Virus record (IMG/VR): IMGVR_UViG_3300025120_000611
Span: 1 to 22,650 of that record
DNA from: a virus
Reading direction: 5' to 3' (one strand)
DNA length: 22,650 nt
The first letter of the stretch is position 1, and each line of letters opens with the position of its first letter. The translations under genes and the position numbers were made by a program. The notes under the pieces are model-generated. The model was not told the origin of the DNA. It searched no databases and saw nothing but the letters and a program-made list of their open reading frames with translations. This document shows, piece by piece, positions 7,870 to 15,563 of this stretch.

Positions 7870-10454
7870 ATGAGTTTAACAAATTTAAAGAAATTCTTAT
7901 TAGCGTTATAGTTCTGAGTCACTTCAGAACTAGTTAATGGTTTAGAGTAGAACTTTAATCCACCTACCTTTCCTTGTAATCCACTGGTGAGTCCCCCGTA
8001 GGTTCCTCCTGTGAATCCTCCAATAGACCGATCTTTCCCAATTCCCGCAGGACAGCCATCGGTATAGCCCCCTCCAACAATCCAAGGAGTAAAGAATCTA
8101 TCTAGATTAGGTCCTTCACCAGAATACTCGAAGGAACTTGATAGAGTTAAGGAGGGTATCTTTGGAGCTAGCCTCCTTCCTGTTCCAAAGGTATCGTAGT
8201 AACCAGAAACAGAAAGAAGTTTAGAATCTAAGTAAACACTGACCTTATCGATTGCAGGATTAAAGGTGACTGCTAAGTGACAGAAGGCGGTACCACAGTC
8301 AGTAAAAGCAACGCTTTCAACCATAGAACTTACTGGAATCGTGAGACCATGCCAAGTCGTGTTGTTCGCGTTACAGGGTTCTTTATTAATAAACCCAAGA
8401 CTAGAAGAGTTATAGGATTGTGTGGGAGCTATAACAAATGCTGCTGCGGAAGCAGGATTATCAAAGTCTTCATTACTGGCGGCTCGTCCAACAGTTCCTC
8501 TGCCTGCAAATCTGCGGTCTCTAGTGAAGCCCATGATCATACCTCTGACAAAAGAGGTTCCCTCGTCAAGGCCCATCTCTTCTATATTTTTCTGAGGCTC
8601 TGCGCCACTAGCCATACCTACGTTTTCATTAGCAAGGATTAATCTATATAAGCCACTAACATCACCTAAGGTGGAAGACAGGTTATATGAGGAATTTTCC
8701 TGTAATCCAGAAACTTGAATCCAGGCTTCAAAGGTTCCTCCAGATTTATTATATAATAAATCTTGAAGCTCTTTTACTGCGGGAAGCCTAATGTAAGAAT
8801 TAGCACTAACCCCTTCTAGATAAGCGGTTCCTAACCCATTTTTAAGTAACCCTGATGCATCTCCTACAATTTTAGCGTTGTAGTTTTTTCCATTTTCCGA
8901 ACTATTAAATACACCAAATTCTAAACTATTAGAAGTTGTCTCCTTAACCGAAAGCAAGTTATAAAGAGCTATTAAGTTGTCTTCAATAAGGGTTTCGGTT
9001 ATTGATAATACAGGACCACCTGAAGCGGGAGCAGCATGATCGATAATTGCACCCCTAGCAATACCAGCTAGTAACAGATGATCAACAATTACTGGGTCGG
9101 GTGATTCAATCTTTTGTGTGTATTTAACGTCTAAAGGAAGGACTACCCCTTCAACATCATCCTGCTTGATAACCAACTTTCTCTGCTCTTCTACACCTAT
9201 CATAAAGTTGGTACCCTCTAGATAAGAAAAATCATTAATCGGTATCTTACCAGGAGAATAAACAGGACCTTTTCCGTATAGCACCGGAGCTTTGACCGCC
9301 AGTTCAATTTGCTTCTTTCTCTTATCTGCTTTTTCATTAAAGTAAGCCGCTTCCGAAATTAGGGTTTGCTTCATGTTATCAATTAAGATTGTTGCAGAAC
9401 CGTTGGCGGTCATTTCTGAAATATCAGAGGAAACATCAAAGACCTTTCTATCCCTTTGACCCTTGATACTTAAAAGAAGCCTGTCCTCATCGTAGAATCT
9501 ACGTAGAGCTTTCGATTCATCAATGATGGTAGGATCAAAAAGACTATTGAAATAGTACTTAATGTTTTCAGACGTTAATTGATTACCTCTTCCACCTATG
9601 TTAGGATCATAAGATAGATTCCAATACTTTTCTCTTTCTAGAGATTTCTTCTTATTAGCCAACTCCATGAGGGCTGGCATAAGACCATTTGAGGTGTCGT
9701 AGTATAATCCATCCACAGATAGTATGAACTTGCCATTGACGGCCTCTGGAGGGCCTGCCTGAAGCCTGAAGACGCTCTCTGTAGCCCCAATAGGTGCGTC
9801 AATAAGCCTAGGCTCTAAGCTAGGGTCTAGCTCTCTCTGACCTAAAACAGTATTAATAACTTGAATAACGTTTACGGCTTTCTCTTGAAATTTTTGAGCT
9901 TCTGCTAACTGTGCTTGAGCAAAAGCATTCTCACCCTGAAGGGCAGCTTGGTAATTCGCGTTGTTTCTAGCAGTACCTTCTCCAGAGTTACTTAGGAACG
10001 CTTGAAGTTGACCAAAGCAGTTCTTAATATCCTGTATCTGCTGCACGGTGTTGAGATAGTTTTGATATATCTGTGCTCCGGCCCCAGCCACTGCATTAAT
10101 AGTACCCATCAAACTTCCAACAGCAGCCAAGAACGAAGCCCCTCCTGAGTCCTGTCCAAACTTGTTTAATCCACTGAAAAATCCAAATTGACCGTTTCTG
10201 TCTGGGAAGATAGAGATCCCCAAGTTTACTTTAATCCATCTTGCGATCTTATTAATTACAGCTTGAGTTTTGGCCTCTGCTTCCTCCATTGCTAATTTTA
10301 AAGGAACCAGCACACTGGTAGGTATTAAGTTTGCATTCAGTATATCTAATTCAAAAAGACACGAAGGAACTCCAAAGGATAGAGCGATGCTTTCTACGGC
10401 GTTTTCTCCACCAGCTTGTCTTGTTAAAAATGAGTTTGAATCGAAACTTGCCAT
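7866..10454 (-). CDS. virion structural protein with C-terminal LamG/concanavalin A-like domain
   Basis: 862 aa. Residues 1-60 form a distinct start (SIALSFGVPSCLFELDILNA). Residues 50-220 are Ala/Gln-rich helices likely to be coiled or bundle-forming, with a short Ala/Gly hydrophobic stretch at about 108-130 (FLAAVGSLMGTINAVAGAGA). From about residue 555 a laminin-G/concanavalin-like jelly roll is visible: GGTFEAWIQVSGL, CHLAVTFNPAIDKVSVYLDS, and at the end VGGLKFYSKPLTSSEVTQNY, which are the usual first, middle and last strands of that fold. Such domains bind carbohydrate, so a role in surface recognition or baseplate decoration is inferred. It lies between the spike and gp25 genes and ends in an ATGA overlap with gp25. 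No Shine-Dalgarno is obvious. Confidence 0.7.
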   Translation of the reverse strand: MASFDSNSFLTRQAGGENAVESIALSFGVPSCLFELDILNANLIPTSVLVPLKLAMEEAEAKTQAVINKIARWIKVNLGISIFPDRNGQFGFFSGLNKFGQDSGGASFLAAVGSLMGTINAVAGAGAQIYQNYLNTVQQIQDIKNCFGQLQAFLSNSGEGTARNNANYQAALQGENAFAQAQLAEAQKFQEKAVNVIQVINTVLGQRELDPSLEPRLIDAPIGATESVFRLQAGPPEAVNGKFILSVDGLYYDTSNGLMPALMELANKKKSLEREKYWNLSYDPNIGGRGNQLTSENIKYYFNSLFDPTIIDESKALRRFYDEDRLLLSIKGQRDRKVFDVSSDISEMTANGSATILIDNMKQTLISEAAYFNEKADKRKKQIELAVKAPVLYGKGPVYSPGKIPINDFSYLEGTNFMIGVEEQRKLVIKQDDVEGVVLPLDVKYTQKIESPDPVIVDHLLLAGIARGAIIDHAAPASGGPVLSITETLIEDNLIALYNLLSVKETTSNSLEFGVFNSSENGKNYNAKIVGDASGLLKNGLGTAYLEGVSANSYIRLPAVKELQDLLYNKSGGTFEAWIQVSGLQENSSYNLSSTLGDVSGLYRLILANENVGMASGAEPQKNIEEMGLDEGTSFVRGMIMGFTRDRRFAGRGTVGRAASNEDFDNPASAAAFVIAPTQSYNSSSLGFINKEPCNANNTTWHGLTIPVSSMVESVAFTDCGTAFCHLAVTFNPAIDKVSVYLDSKLLSVSGYYDTFGTGRRLAPKIPSLTLSSSFEYSGEGPNLDRFFTPWIVGGGYTDGCPAGIGKDRSIGGFTGGTYGGLTSGLQGKVGGLKFYSKPLTSSEVTQNYNANKNFFKFVKLI

Positions 10455-10473
10455 GTCTACGTTATATTTAGTT

Positions 10474-11700
10474 TTATACTAAAGGGGTATCCCCATAACT
10501 GTTTCTCACTACAACGCTAGGTATTGCAGGTACAGGAATTACCACAGGAGGTGTAATAGCAGGAATCGCCCTTACATAAGGGACCGGAGTTGGAGGAGAC
10601 ATAGGAGCCTGTGGGTAACCTACAACAGGAGGAGTTGTACCAATGACATTAACAGCCGTTCCATTTACGTTGACATTACCTCCCTTTAAGTTTGCGGCGA
10701 GTGCACCATACAAATTAAGGGTTTGCGCGTTCATGGATACCTCTCCAGCCACTGGGTCCATACTCAGCATACCTCCAGTCATTTTAACAGCCCCATTAAA
10801 GTTTATGATAGGTGCGTTTAAATCAATCATGGTGGTACTTTCAAATAATACACCACCCGTGCCGAGACTCCTCACAACTACACCACCAGTTGTTCCATTA
10901 ACTTGAATCTCTGCCCCAGGAGTAATAATGTTTATGTTGCGAGTTGCCCTAGGGTTGGCAATCGCACCCGTAGATCCTGTCCTAAGAGTAATATCTTTAT
11001 TCTGGCTGTGAATTCTAATGTTTCCAGACGAAAGACCACAACCTCCTAGATCAGGAGTATTTGCAAGATTAGAAATATTAATGTCATCCCCCGCCTTACC
11101 AACTGTTACGTTGTATGACGCACCCGCTTCGATAAGCACCGGACCCTGGGAAGTCATGGATATACTTCTGTAAGGGAAGAGTCCATTCGGTGCGCCTTGC
11201 ACAGCAATTCCGTCATTGTGCTCATTGACAACCTGACAACCTTGCTCCCCAGCAGAAATTGACGCACCCATCTCTGACTCAAGGGCTGTGTAATTCTTTC
11301 TTACACTATTATTTAATTCAGTCTTGTTAACTAATCCCTGACCATCCCCATTTGCGATGGAGGTTCCTACTGGTCGCTTATCCTTATATAAGGATTGACC
11401 AGGAACACCCCTAACCGCTTTAAATTCTTCAATTCTATTTTCAGAGTCTAAAGGTGGATCATCTACAATCGTAGCCATGTAATAAAAGGGTGGTTCATTA
11501 CCTTTAGGATTATCGTTCTCATACAGTAGAACATAAGAATCGATTATAGGAGGAGCGAAGATTCCTCCATTGTTAATATTATAACTAGGAGACGTATAGG
11601 CAACCCTTACCGCTTCACCTCGATTCTCAGTCTCAATCCAAAAAGAACCATCCTCGTTAGGAGAAACGTCAGATACTACTCTTCCTTTTACAATTTTCAT
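10474..11700 (-). CDS. 5: baseplate central spike protein (gp5/gpV/VgrG-like)
   Basis: 408 aa. Residues 1-85 look like an OB-fold: KGRVVSDVSPNEDGSFWIET, then GIFAPPIIDSYVLLYENDN and FYYMATI, the pattern by which gpV/VgrG-type spikes start. Residues 190-355 are rich in short beta repeats (for example INFNGAVKMTGG and VNVNGTAVNVIG), typical of a trimeric beta-helix needle. T4 gp5 has a lysozyme domain between OB-fold and needle; none is visible here. The C-terminus (about 358-408) is Pro/Val-rich (PMSPPTPVPYVRAIPAITPP...) and lacks the HxH iron-binding tip seen in P2-type spikes. The gene lies directly after the putative hub gene, as expected for a hub-spike pair. Confidence 0.7.
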   Translation of the reverse strand: MKIVKGRVVSDVSPNEDGSFWIETENRGEAVRVAYTSPSYNINNGGIFAPPIIDSYVLLYENDNPKGNEPPFYYMATIVDDPPLDSENRIEEFKAVRGVPGQSLYKDKRPVGTSIANGDGQGLVNKTELNNSVRKNYTALESEMGASISAGEQGCQVVNEHNDGIAVQGAPNGLFPYRSISMTSQGPVLIEAGASYNVTVGKAGDDINISNLANTPDLGGCGLSSGNIRIHSQNKDITLRTGSTGAIANPRATRNINIITPGAEIQVNGTTGGVVVRSLGTGGVLFESTTMIDLNAPIINFNGAVKMTGGMLSMDPVAGEVSMNAQTLNLYGALAANLKGGNVNVNGTAVNVIGTTPPVVGYPQAPMSPPTPVPYVRAIPAITPPVVIPVPAIPSVVVRNSYGDTPLV

Positions 11701-11718
11701 AACAATTTATTATAGGCT

Positions 11719-14328
11719 TTACTGAACCACAGTTCCCGGTATTACCTCTCCAGTATTTGAGTCAAAGGTTTGCATTTGTAGTCGGTTTGCTATTGCCTGC
11801 CTCTTTCCCTCTTTAGGCAAAGTCGCCTTATTGGGACCACTCGTAGCACGAGGCTTTTTTGATTTCGTTTCTTCACTTGATTCGCCCGTAATAAGTTCCC
11901 TAGTCTTAGAGAGAATGGGATCTTCACCTGGATTACCCGGTTTAGCTAATACAAACTCAGAAAAGGCGTTGTTAGCACTCATAAAGTGCCTCGAACCATG
12001 CGTGATATAATTACCATTAAGAAATGTTGAAGGAATTTTATCAGAGTTATCCCTAGAAGATGAAATAATGTTGTTATAAAGACTGAAGAAATAGCATTCT
12101 CTGTTAAAGTAAGCTTTCTGGTTGAAGAATGGAAGGGTCTTTATTTGCAGCCCTATGATTTTTTTTTGCACCTTTTCAAAGAGGTCGGCCATCGTGGCTA
12201 ATATTCTACTCTTGCCGTCTGCTATATTATCGTCAGTATAAGGAACTTCCACCTGTAAGCCATCTCTGTAATCACTCTTAAGCAACTTTTTGTAGCCAAT
12301 AATTAAGTCTATGTAATCAGCAAATCTTTCGTCTTTAGATACTAAGCTCTGGTTGATTATTTTCGCATCAGTAGCCTCCACCCGACTTCTATATTCTTTA
12401 AATTCTTCACTGTCTGCTGTTTCCTGATCCTCTATCCACTTTGCCAAATTAAATCTTGATTGATCCAAATCATCTACAAAAATCTTTTTAGTGTCTAAGT
12501 ATTCAATTAGCTGCTTGATATTGAATGTATCGTCAATTACAGCCAATTGAGTAAAATTGTTTAGATAGGGATTTCTTCTTATAGATTCCATTTCATAAGA
12601 CATTAACTCTCCTTGAGCAAAATCTTTTTTAAAGTTTACAGATATAACATTTGAGTTTCGAACACCATGCATAAAGATAATATCTTTCTGATCTTCAATC
12701 TCTTTAAACTCCTTAGTAAATGGACCGAAATCTAACTTCTCTTTAAATGATGAAGTTTGTCTCCTTTCTCTAAGAAGTATGGTATCTTTAAACTTCTTTT
12801 GGTAAGACTCCCAATCAATATCGTCTAGTGCCTCATCCGAGAAAGCCTTCTTGTAAGCCGTTTCATTGCTTGGTTTCGTCTTACCCTCATCGGATAAGTA
12901 GATAAGTCTCTTTATAAGATCCACATCCCCAAACACTAACCTACTTGTTTTATGTTCGTGCATCGGACCTCCACAACTTTGATTAATGAAATCGTTAATT
13001 TCTACATCATTAATCTCAAATAAGCCATAGGTAGTGGACCTTAATTGATTCTTCCTTAAAGCTCCTAGGAATTCAAAGATTGGATCTAAAGCGGACTCTG
13101 GTGTCTTCACAGAAGGGTTAACGTCTATTTTCATCCCCATACTAATGTAGCACTCAGTAAGTAAGTAGTCGCTATCCCATAACTCTTTGTATTCGGTCAT
13201 CTTCTCTTGAATAGCTTGAGTGCTTCCACTTCTCTCCTGGTTTGATGAATACTCTTTATACTCTGGCCCCCTGTGCCGCTGATCCATACGAAGTCTACTC
13301 GCCGCCAAATCGTCTACATTAAACTGACCATCAATGGTAACATCTTTACCTCCTACTGTAACCACTTCAGGAGGACCTCCACCCCTTGAAGTTTTTTCAC
13401 CTTTATTACTTGCGTCAGGCTTTTTTAATCCTAGAGTTATCCCAAACTCCTTTAGTTTTCCCTGATAGTTTCTACAGAAGTCCTTACTTTCTGAGCCTGT
13501 AAGAGGATCATTAAATATCTTATCCATATCATCCCCCAAAATAATCATTATTCTGTAGGGGTCGCCATATACCTGCCCTAAGTATCTTCTAAGCAAGTGC
13601 CTAATATAGGTATTCCAACCATAGGGAGGCAATAAACATCTCTTCCTAGAAGGATCCCGAGTAGTTCTTGGTCCCTTAGTAGGCTTTAACCCCTTAGACA
13701 TCCACACACTGGCGTTTAACTTAACCTTTGAACCCCTAGAAAGGGGAGGATTCATCTTGTCGCCGTCAGCAAACCCTAAGGCACCATGGAATTTTTTAGT
13801 ATAAGCTTTGATCCCCTGAAGAGATCCCATTAGGAACCCTAGGGTTATTACCTTTACATTCTTATCTAAGTCTACCTGAGCGGCTCCCAGACTAACCTCA
13901 AAAGGACCAGCCCACTCACCTAGATCATCCCCTGTTCCAAAAGAAACATAAAATTTATTTAGCTGCTTAAGGCTTGATCCTAAAGGTATGTTAGCCTTAG
14001 CAAGCAACTCGAATGCTGAATTAAGATATGTGTCAATAGGTTTAGTAGTAAGGAGAAAGTACTCTAGTATTTCATTGGTTTCTATAAACTTTAAGTTTAG
14101 GTAACCTCTAGCATTAGCATTAGCAGGAATATTTAAATCGGCTTCAATTAGATTAGGGTTTTTACCTGGAGCGCAGATTAAAAAGTCTGTGTCGAATTCT
14201 TCCTCTCTTATATTCTGCATGACCTGATCCAAGCTATTTATTTTTGCATCCCCTAATTTTTGAGGACCAAAAAAGATACGCTTCATAGTATCAAACTTTT
14301 TTGTTACAATTATGTTTGGAGTGATCAT
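11719..14328 (-). CDS. putative baseplate hub protein (gp27/gpD-like position)
   Basis: 869 aa, lying between a LysM-type wedge gene and the spike gene, the usual place for the hub ring (gp27/gpD/XkdQ). N-terminal residues 1-190 are beta-rich with ILEYFLLTTKPIDTYLNSAF and DDLGEWAGPFEVSLGAAQVD, compatible with tube-like barrels of a hub. A central region has YLGQVYGDPYRIMIILGDD, then a polar, Gly-rich linker (about 305-370). Residues about 560-575 (FMHGVRNSNVISVNF) resemble the 'GxRNxNVLS' segment of hub proteins in other large myophages. It is more than twice the length of T4 gp27, and no lytic catalytic motif is recognised. It starts by ATGA overlap with the gp53-like gene. Hub assignment rests mainly on order and fold-like patterns. 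Confidence 0.55.
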   Translation of the reverse strand: MITPNIIVTKKFDTMKRIFFGPQKLGDAKINSLDQVMQNIREEEFDTDFLICAPGKNPNLIEADLNIPANANARGYLNLKFIETNEILEYFLLTTKPIDTYLNSAFELLAKANIPLGSSLKQLNKFYVSFGTGDDLGEWAGPFEVSLGAAQVDLDKNVKVITLGFLMGSLQGIKAYTKKFHGALGFADGDKMNPPLSRGSKVKLNASVWMSKGLKPTKGPRTTRDPSRKRCLLPPYGWNTYIRHLLRRYLGQVYGDPYRIMIILGDDMDKIFNDPLTGSESKDFCRNYQGKLKEFGITLGLKKPDASNKGEKTSRGGGPPEVVTVGGKDVTIDGQFNVDDLAASRLRMDQRHRGPEYKEYSSNQERSGSTQAIQEKMTEYKELWDSDYLLTECYISMGMKIDVNPSVKTPESALDPIFEFLGALRKNQLRSTTYGLFEINDVEINDFINQSCGGPMHEHKTSRLVFGDVDLIKRLIYLSDEGKTKPSNETAYKKAFSDEALDDIDWESYQKKFKDTILLRERRQTSSFKEKLDFGPFTKEFKEIEDQKDIIFMHGVRNSNVISVNFKKDFAQGELMSYEMESIRRNPYLNNFTQLAVIDDTFNIKQLIEYLDTKKIFVDDLDQSRFNLAKWIEDQETADSEEFKEYRSRVEATDAKIINQSLVSKDERFADYIDLIIGYKKLLKSDYRDGLQVEVPYTDDNIADGKSRILATMADLFEKVQKKIIGLQIKTLPFFNQKAYFNRECYFFSLYNNIISSSRDNSDKIPSTFLNGNYITHGSRHFMSANNAFSEFVLAKPGNPGEDPILSKTRELITGESSEETKSKKPRATSGPNKATLPKEGKRQAIANRLQMQTFDSNTGEVIPGTVVQ

Positions 14329-14615
14329 AGGTTTACTAATTTAATCCTATCCCCCACGTTTAACTGTTGGAAAGGGTCGCTAATGTTGTTAGTCCAACAA
14401 ATCATCCAGTCTAAGTTTGGAGTACCATAGAAAAGATTTGAGATTTTATCTGCTCTATGTTCATATCCTGGGGGTATGGTCCCAATAGTAAAATCCTGCT
14501 TATCAAGACCCTCTATAAATTCTCGAAACTCTAATGAAGCGAGATTAGTGGAGACATCTTTATTTTTATGTTTTACGATGTATCCACCTATTCTTAAATG
14601 ATTCTTATAATTCAT
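14325..14615 (-). CDS. 53: gp53-like baseplate wedge protein with LysM-type fold
   Basis: 96 aa. Residues 45-95 (YEHRADKISNLFYGTPNLDW, then MICWTNNISDPFQQLNVGDR) match the LysM-like motif of phage baseplate proteins (T4 gp53, tail protein X/XkdP): 'R.D.IS...YG...L.W.I...NNI.DPF..L..Gd.I'. In contractile tails this domain clamps the wedge against the tube base. T4 gp53 is about 196 aa, so this version is nearly just the domain. AGGA lies 9 nt before the ATG. The 3' end overlaps the hub gene by ATGA. Confidence 0.75.
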   Translation of the reverse strand: MNYKNHLRIGGYIVKHKNKDVSTNLASLEFREFIEGLDKQDFTIGTIPPGYEHRADKISNLFYGTPNLDWMICWTNNISDPFQQLNVGDRIKLVNL

Positions 14616-14619
14616 TAGT

Positions 14620-15558
14620 CTAATCCTCGGAGGTGTCTATATTATAATTCATAGCATCAAGAACATTTTCATTTATAATAGACTCCCAACCCGTTAGGTT
14701 ATCACCTTCTATAGGGTCTCCCATAGCGTAATCTCCAAAGTTGCCTGCCCTTGATTCAACAAGAGACATACTAACTTTTATGGTGTGAGGTAAAAGTGTC
14801 TCAAGATCATAGTTAGAAGTTTTATCTACTGCTATCTTATAGTTCTCCACCAAACAAGGAGAGTTCATATACATGGGACCATGATTAAGCCTTACCAATG
14901 GAGGTCCAAACACCGTATTTCTAGAGTCATTAAGCACACTCGATCTTATTAGGTTTACCCAATACATCATCAGATCAACAACTTTGTCTGAGTCTGTATT
15001 CTTCACGCTGTAAAAATTAGAGCTTTGCCCTCTTTTTCCATAACGAGCGGCTGTCTCCGCAAGAGCTTTGACTCGATCTACAGACAACCCTAAACTTTTA
15101 AAGAAGTTTAATTTAGCGCGGTTGCCATAGTTATATGCAGAACCGAGTGCTGGGGTATTGCTTAAGCCCTTTGAGGGAGTGAATCTCCTTCTTTCAGCCT
15201 CTACATCTTTATTCTTAATAGTTTGCTTAAACCTCTCAGTAAACCCTTCAGTTTCCTGTAAGTGGTAAAGATGTAGAAAGCTCATCTCAAAGTCTAATTT
15301 AAGCTTTCTAGAATCAGCACCACCATATGAAAACAGTTGACCCGCTCTACCTAGTAAGTTATACTCTGCAAGATTAGCCTTACCATCTTCGTTAATAGTT
15401 ATATTTTGAAGGAAAGGAAGGTGTGCTCTTGTTACTTGATCCCCCGAACCGAAGTATTCGAAAAGAAGAAATGACCTTTCTTGGAGTAGCCTAGCTCTAA
15501 TCTCCGGCTTATTTGGATTAGATAAATCTGTATATATCGCTCTTCCTGTAGTACTCAT
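14620..15558 (-). CDS. tail protein, possibly tail-tube-fold initiator (gp48/gp54-like position)
   Basis: 312 aa. The conserved-looking block is HLPFLQNITINEDGKANLAE, then NLLGRAGQLFSYGGADSRKL (residues 44-85), with a second block near 225-275 (FGPPLVRLNHGPMY, SPCLVENYKIAVD and LLPHTIKVSMSLVESR). The layout of beta strands, the 'GRaG..fSYgGADSR' loop and the 'G..~......P....V.l.l.E' ending are what I would expect of a gp19/gp54 tube-type fold. The gene follows the tape measure, where T4 has genes 48 and 54 (54 is 320 aa). That would make it an initiator of tube polymerisation, but this is inference. GGAGG lies 9 nt before the ATG, one of the best ribosome sites in the operon. Confidence 0.55.
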   Translation of the reverse strand: MSTTGRAIYTDLSNPNKPEIRARLLQERSFLLFEYFGSGDQVTRAHLPFLQNITINEDGKANLAEYNLLGRAGQLFSYGGADSRKLKLDFEMSFLHLYHLQETEGFTERFKQTIKNKDVEAERRRFTPSKGLSNTPALGSAYNYGNRAKLNFFKSLGLSVDRVKALAETAARYGKRGQSSNFYSVKNTDSDKVVDLMMYWVNLIRSSVLNDSRNTVFGPPLVRLNHGPMYMNSPCLVENYKIAVDKTSNYDLETLLPHTIKVSMSLVESRAGNFGDYAMGDPIEGDNLTGWESIINENVLDAMNYNIDTSED

Positions 15559-15563
15559 TGTTG

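Noticed and set aside
8277-8642. Rightward 121-codon open frame
   Set aside because: It lies antisense to the LamG-encoding part of the 862-aa gene; Ser/Cys/Arg-rich composition is typical of a reverse-strand shadow.
11381-11394. 14-nt perfect palindrome TCCTTATATAAGGA
   Set aside because: It is inside the spike coding region, isolated, and explained by the codons there; no partner sites seen.
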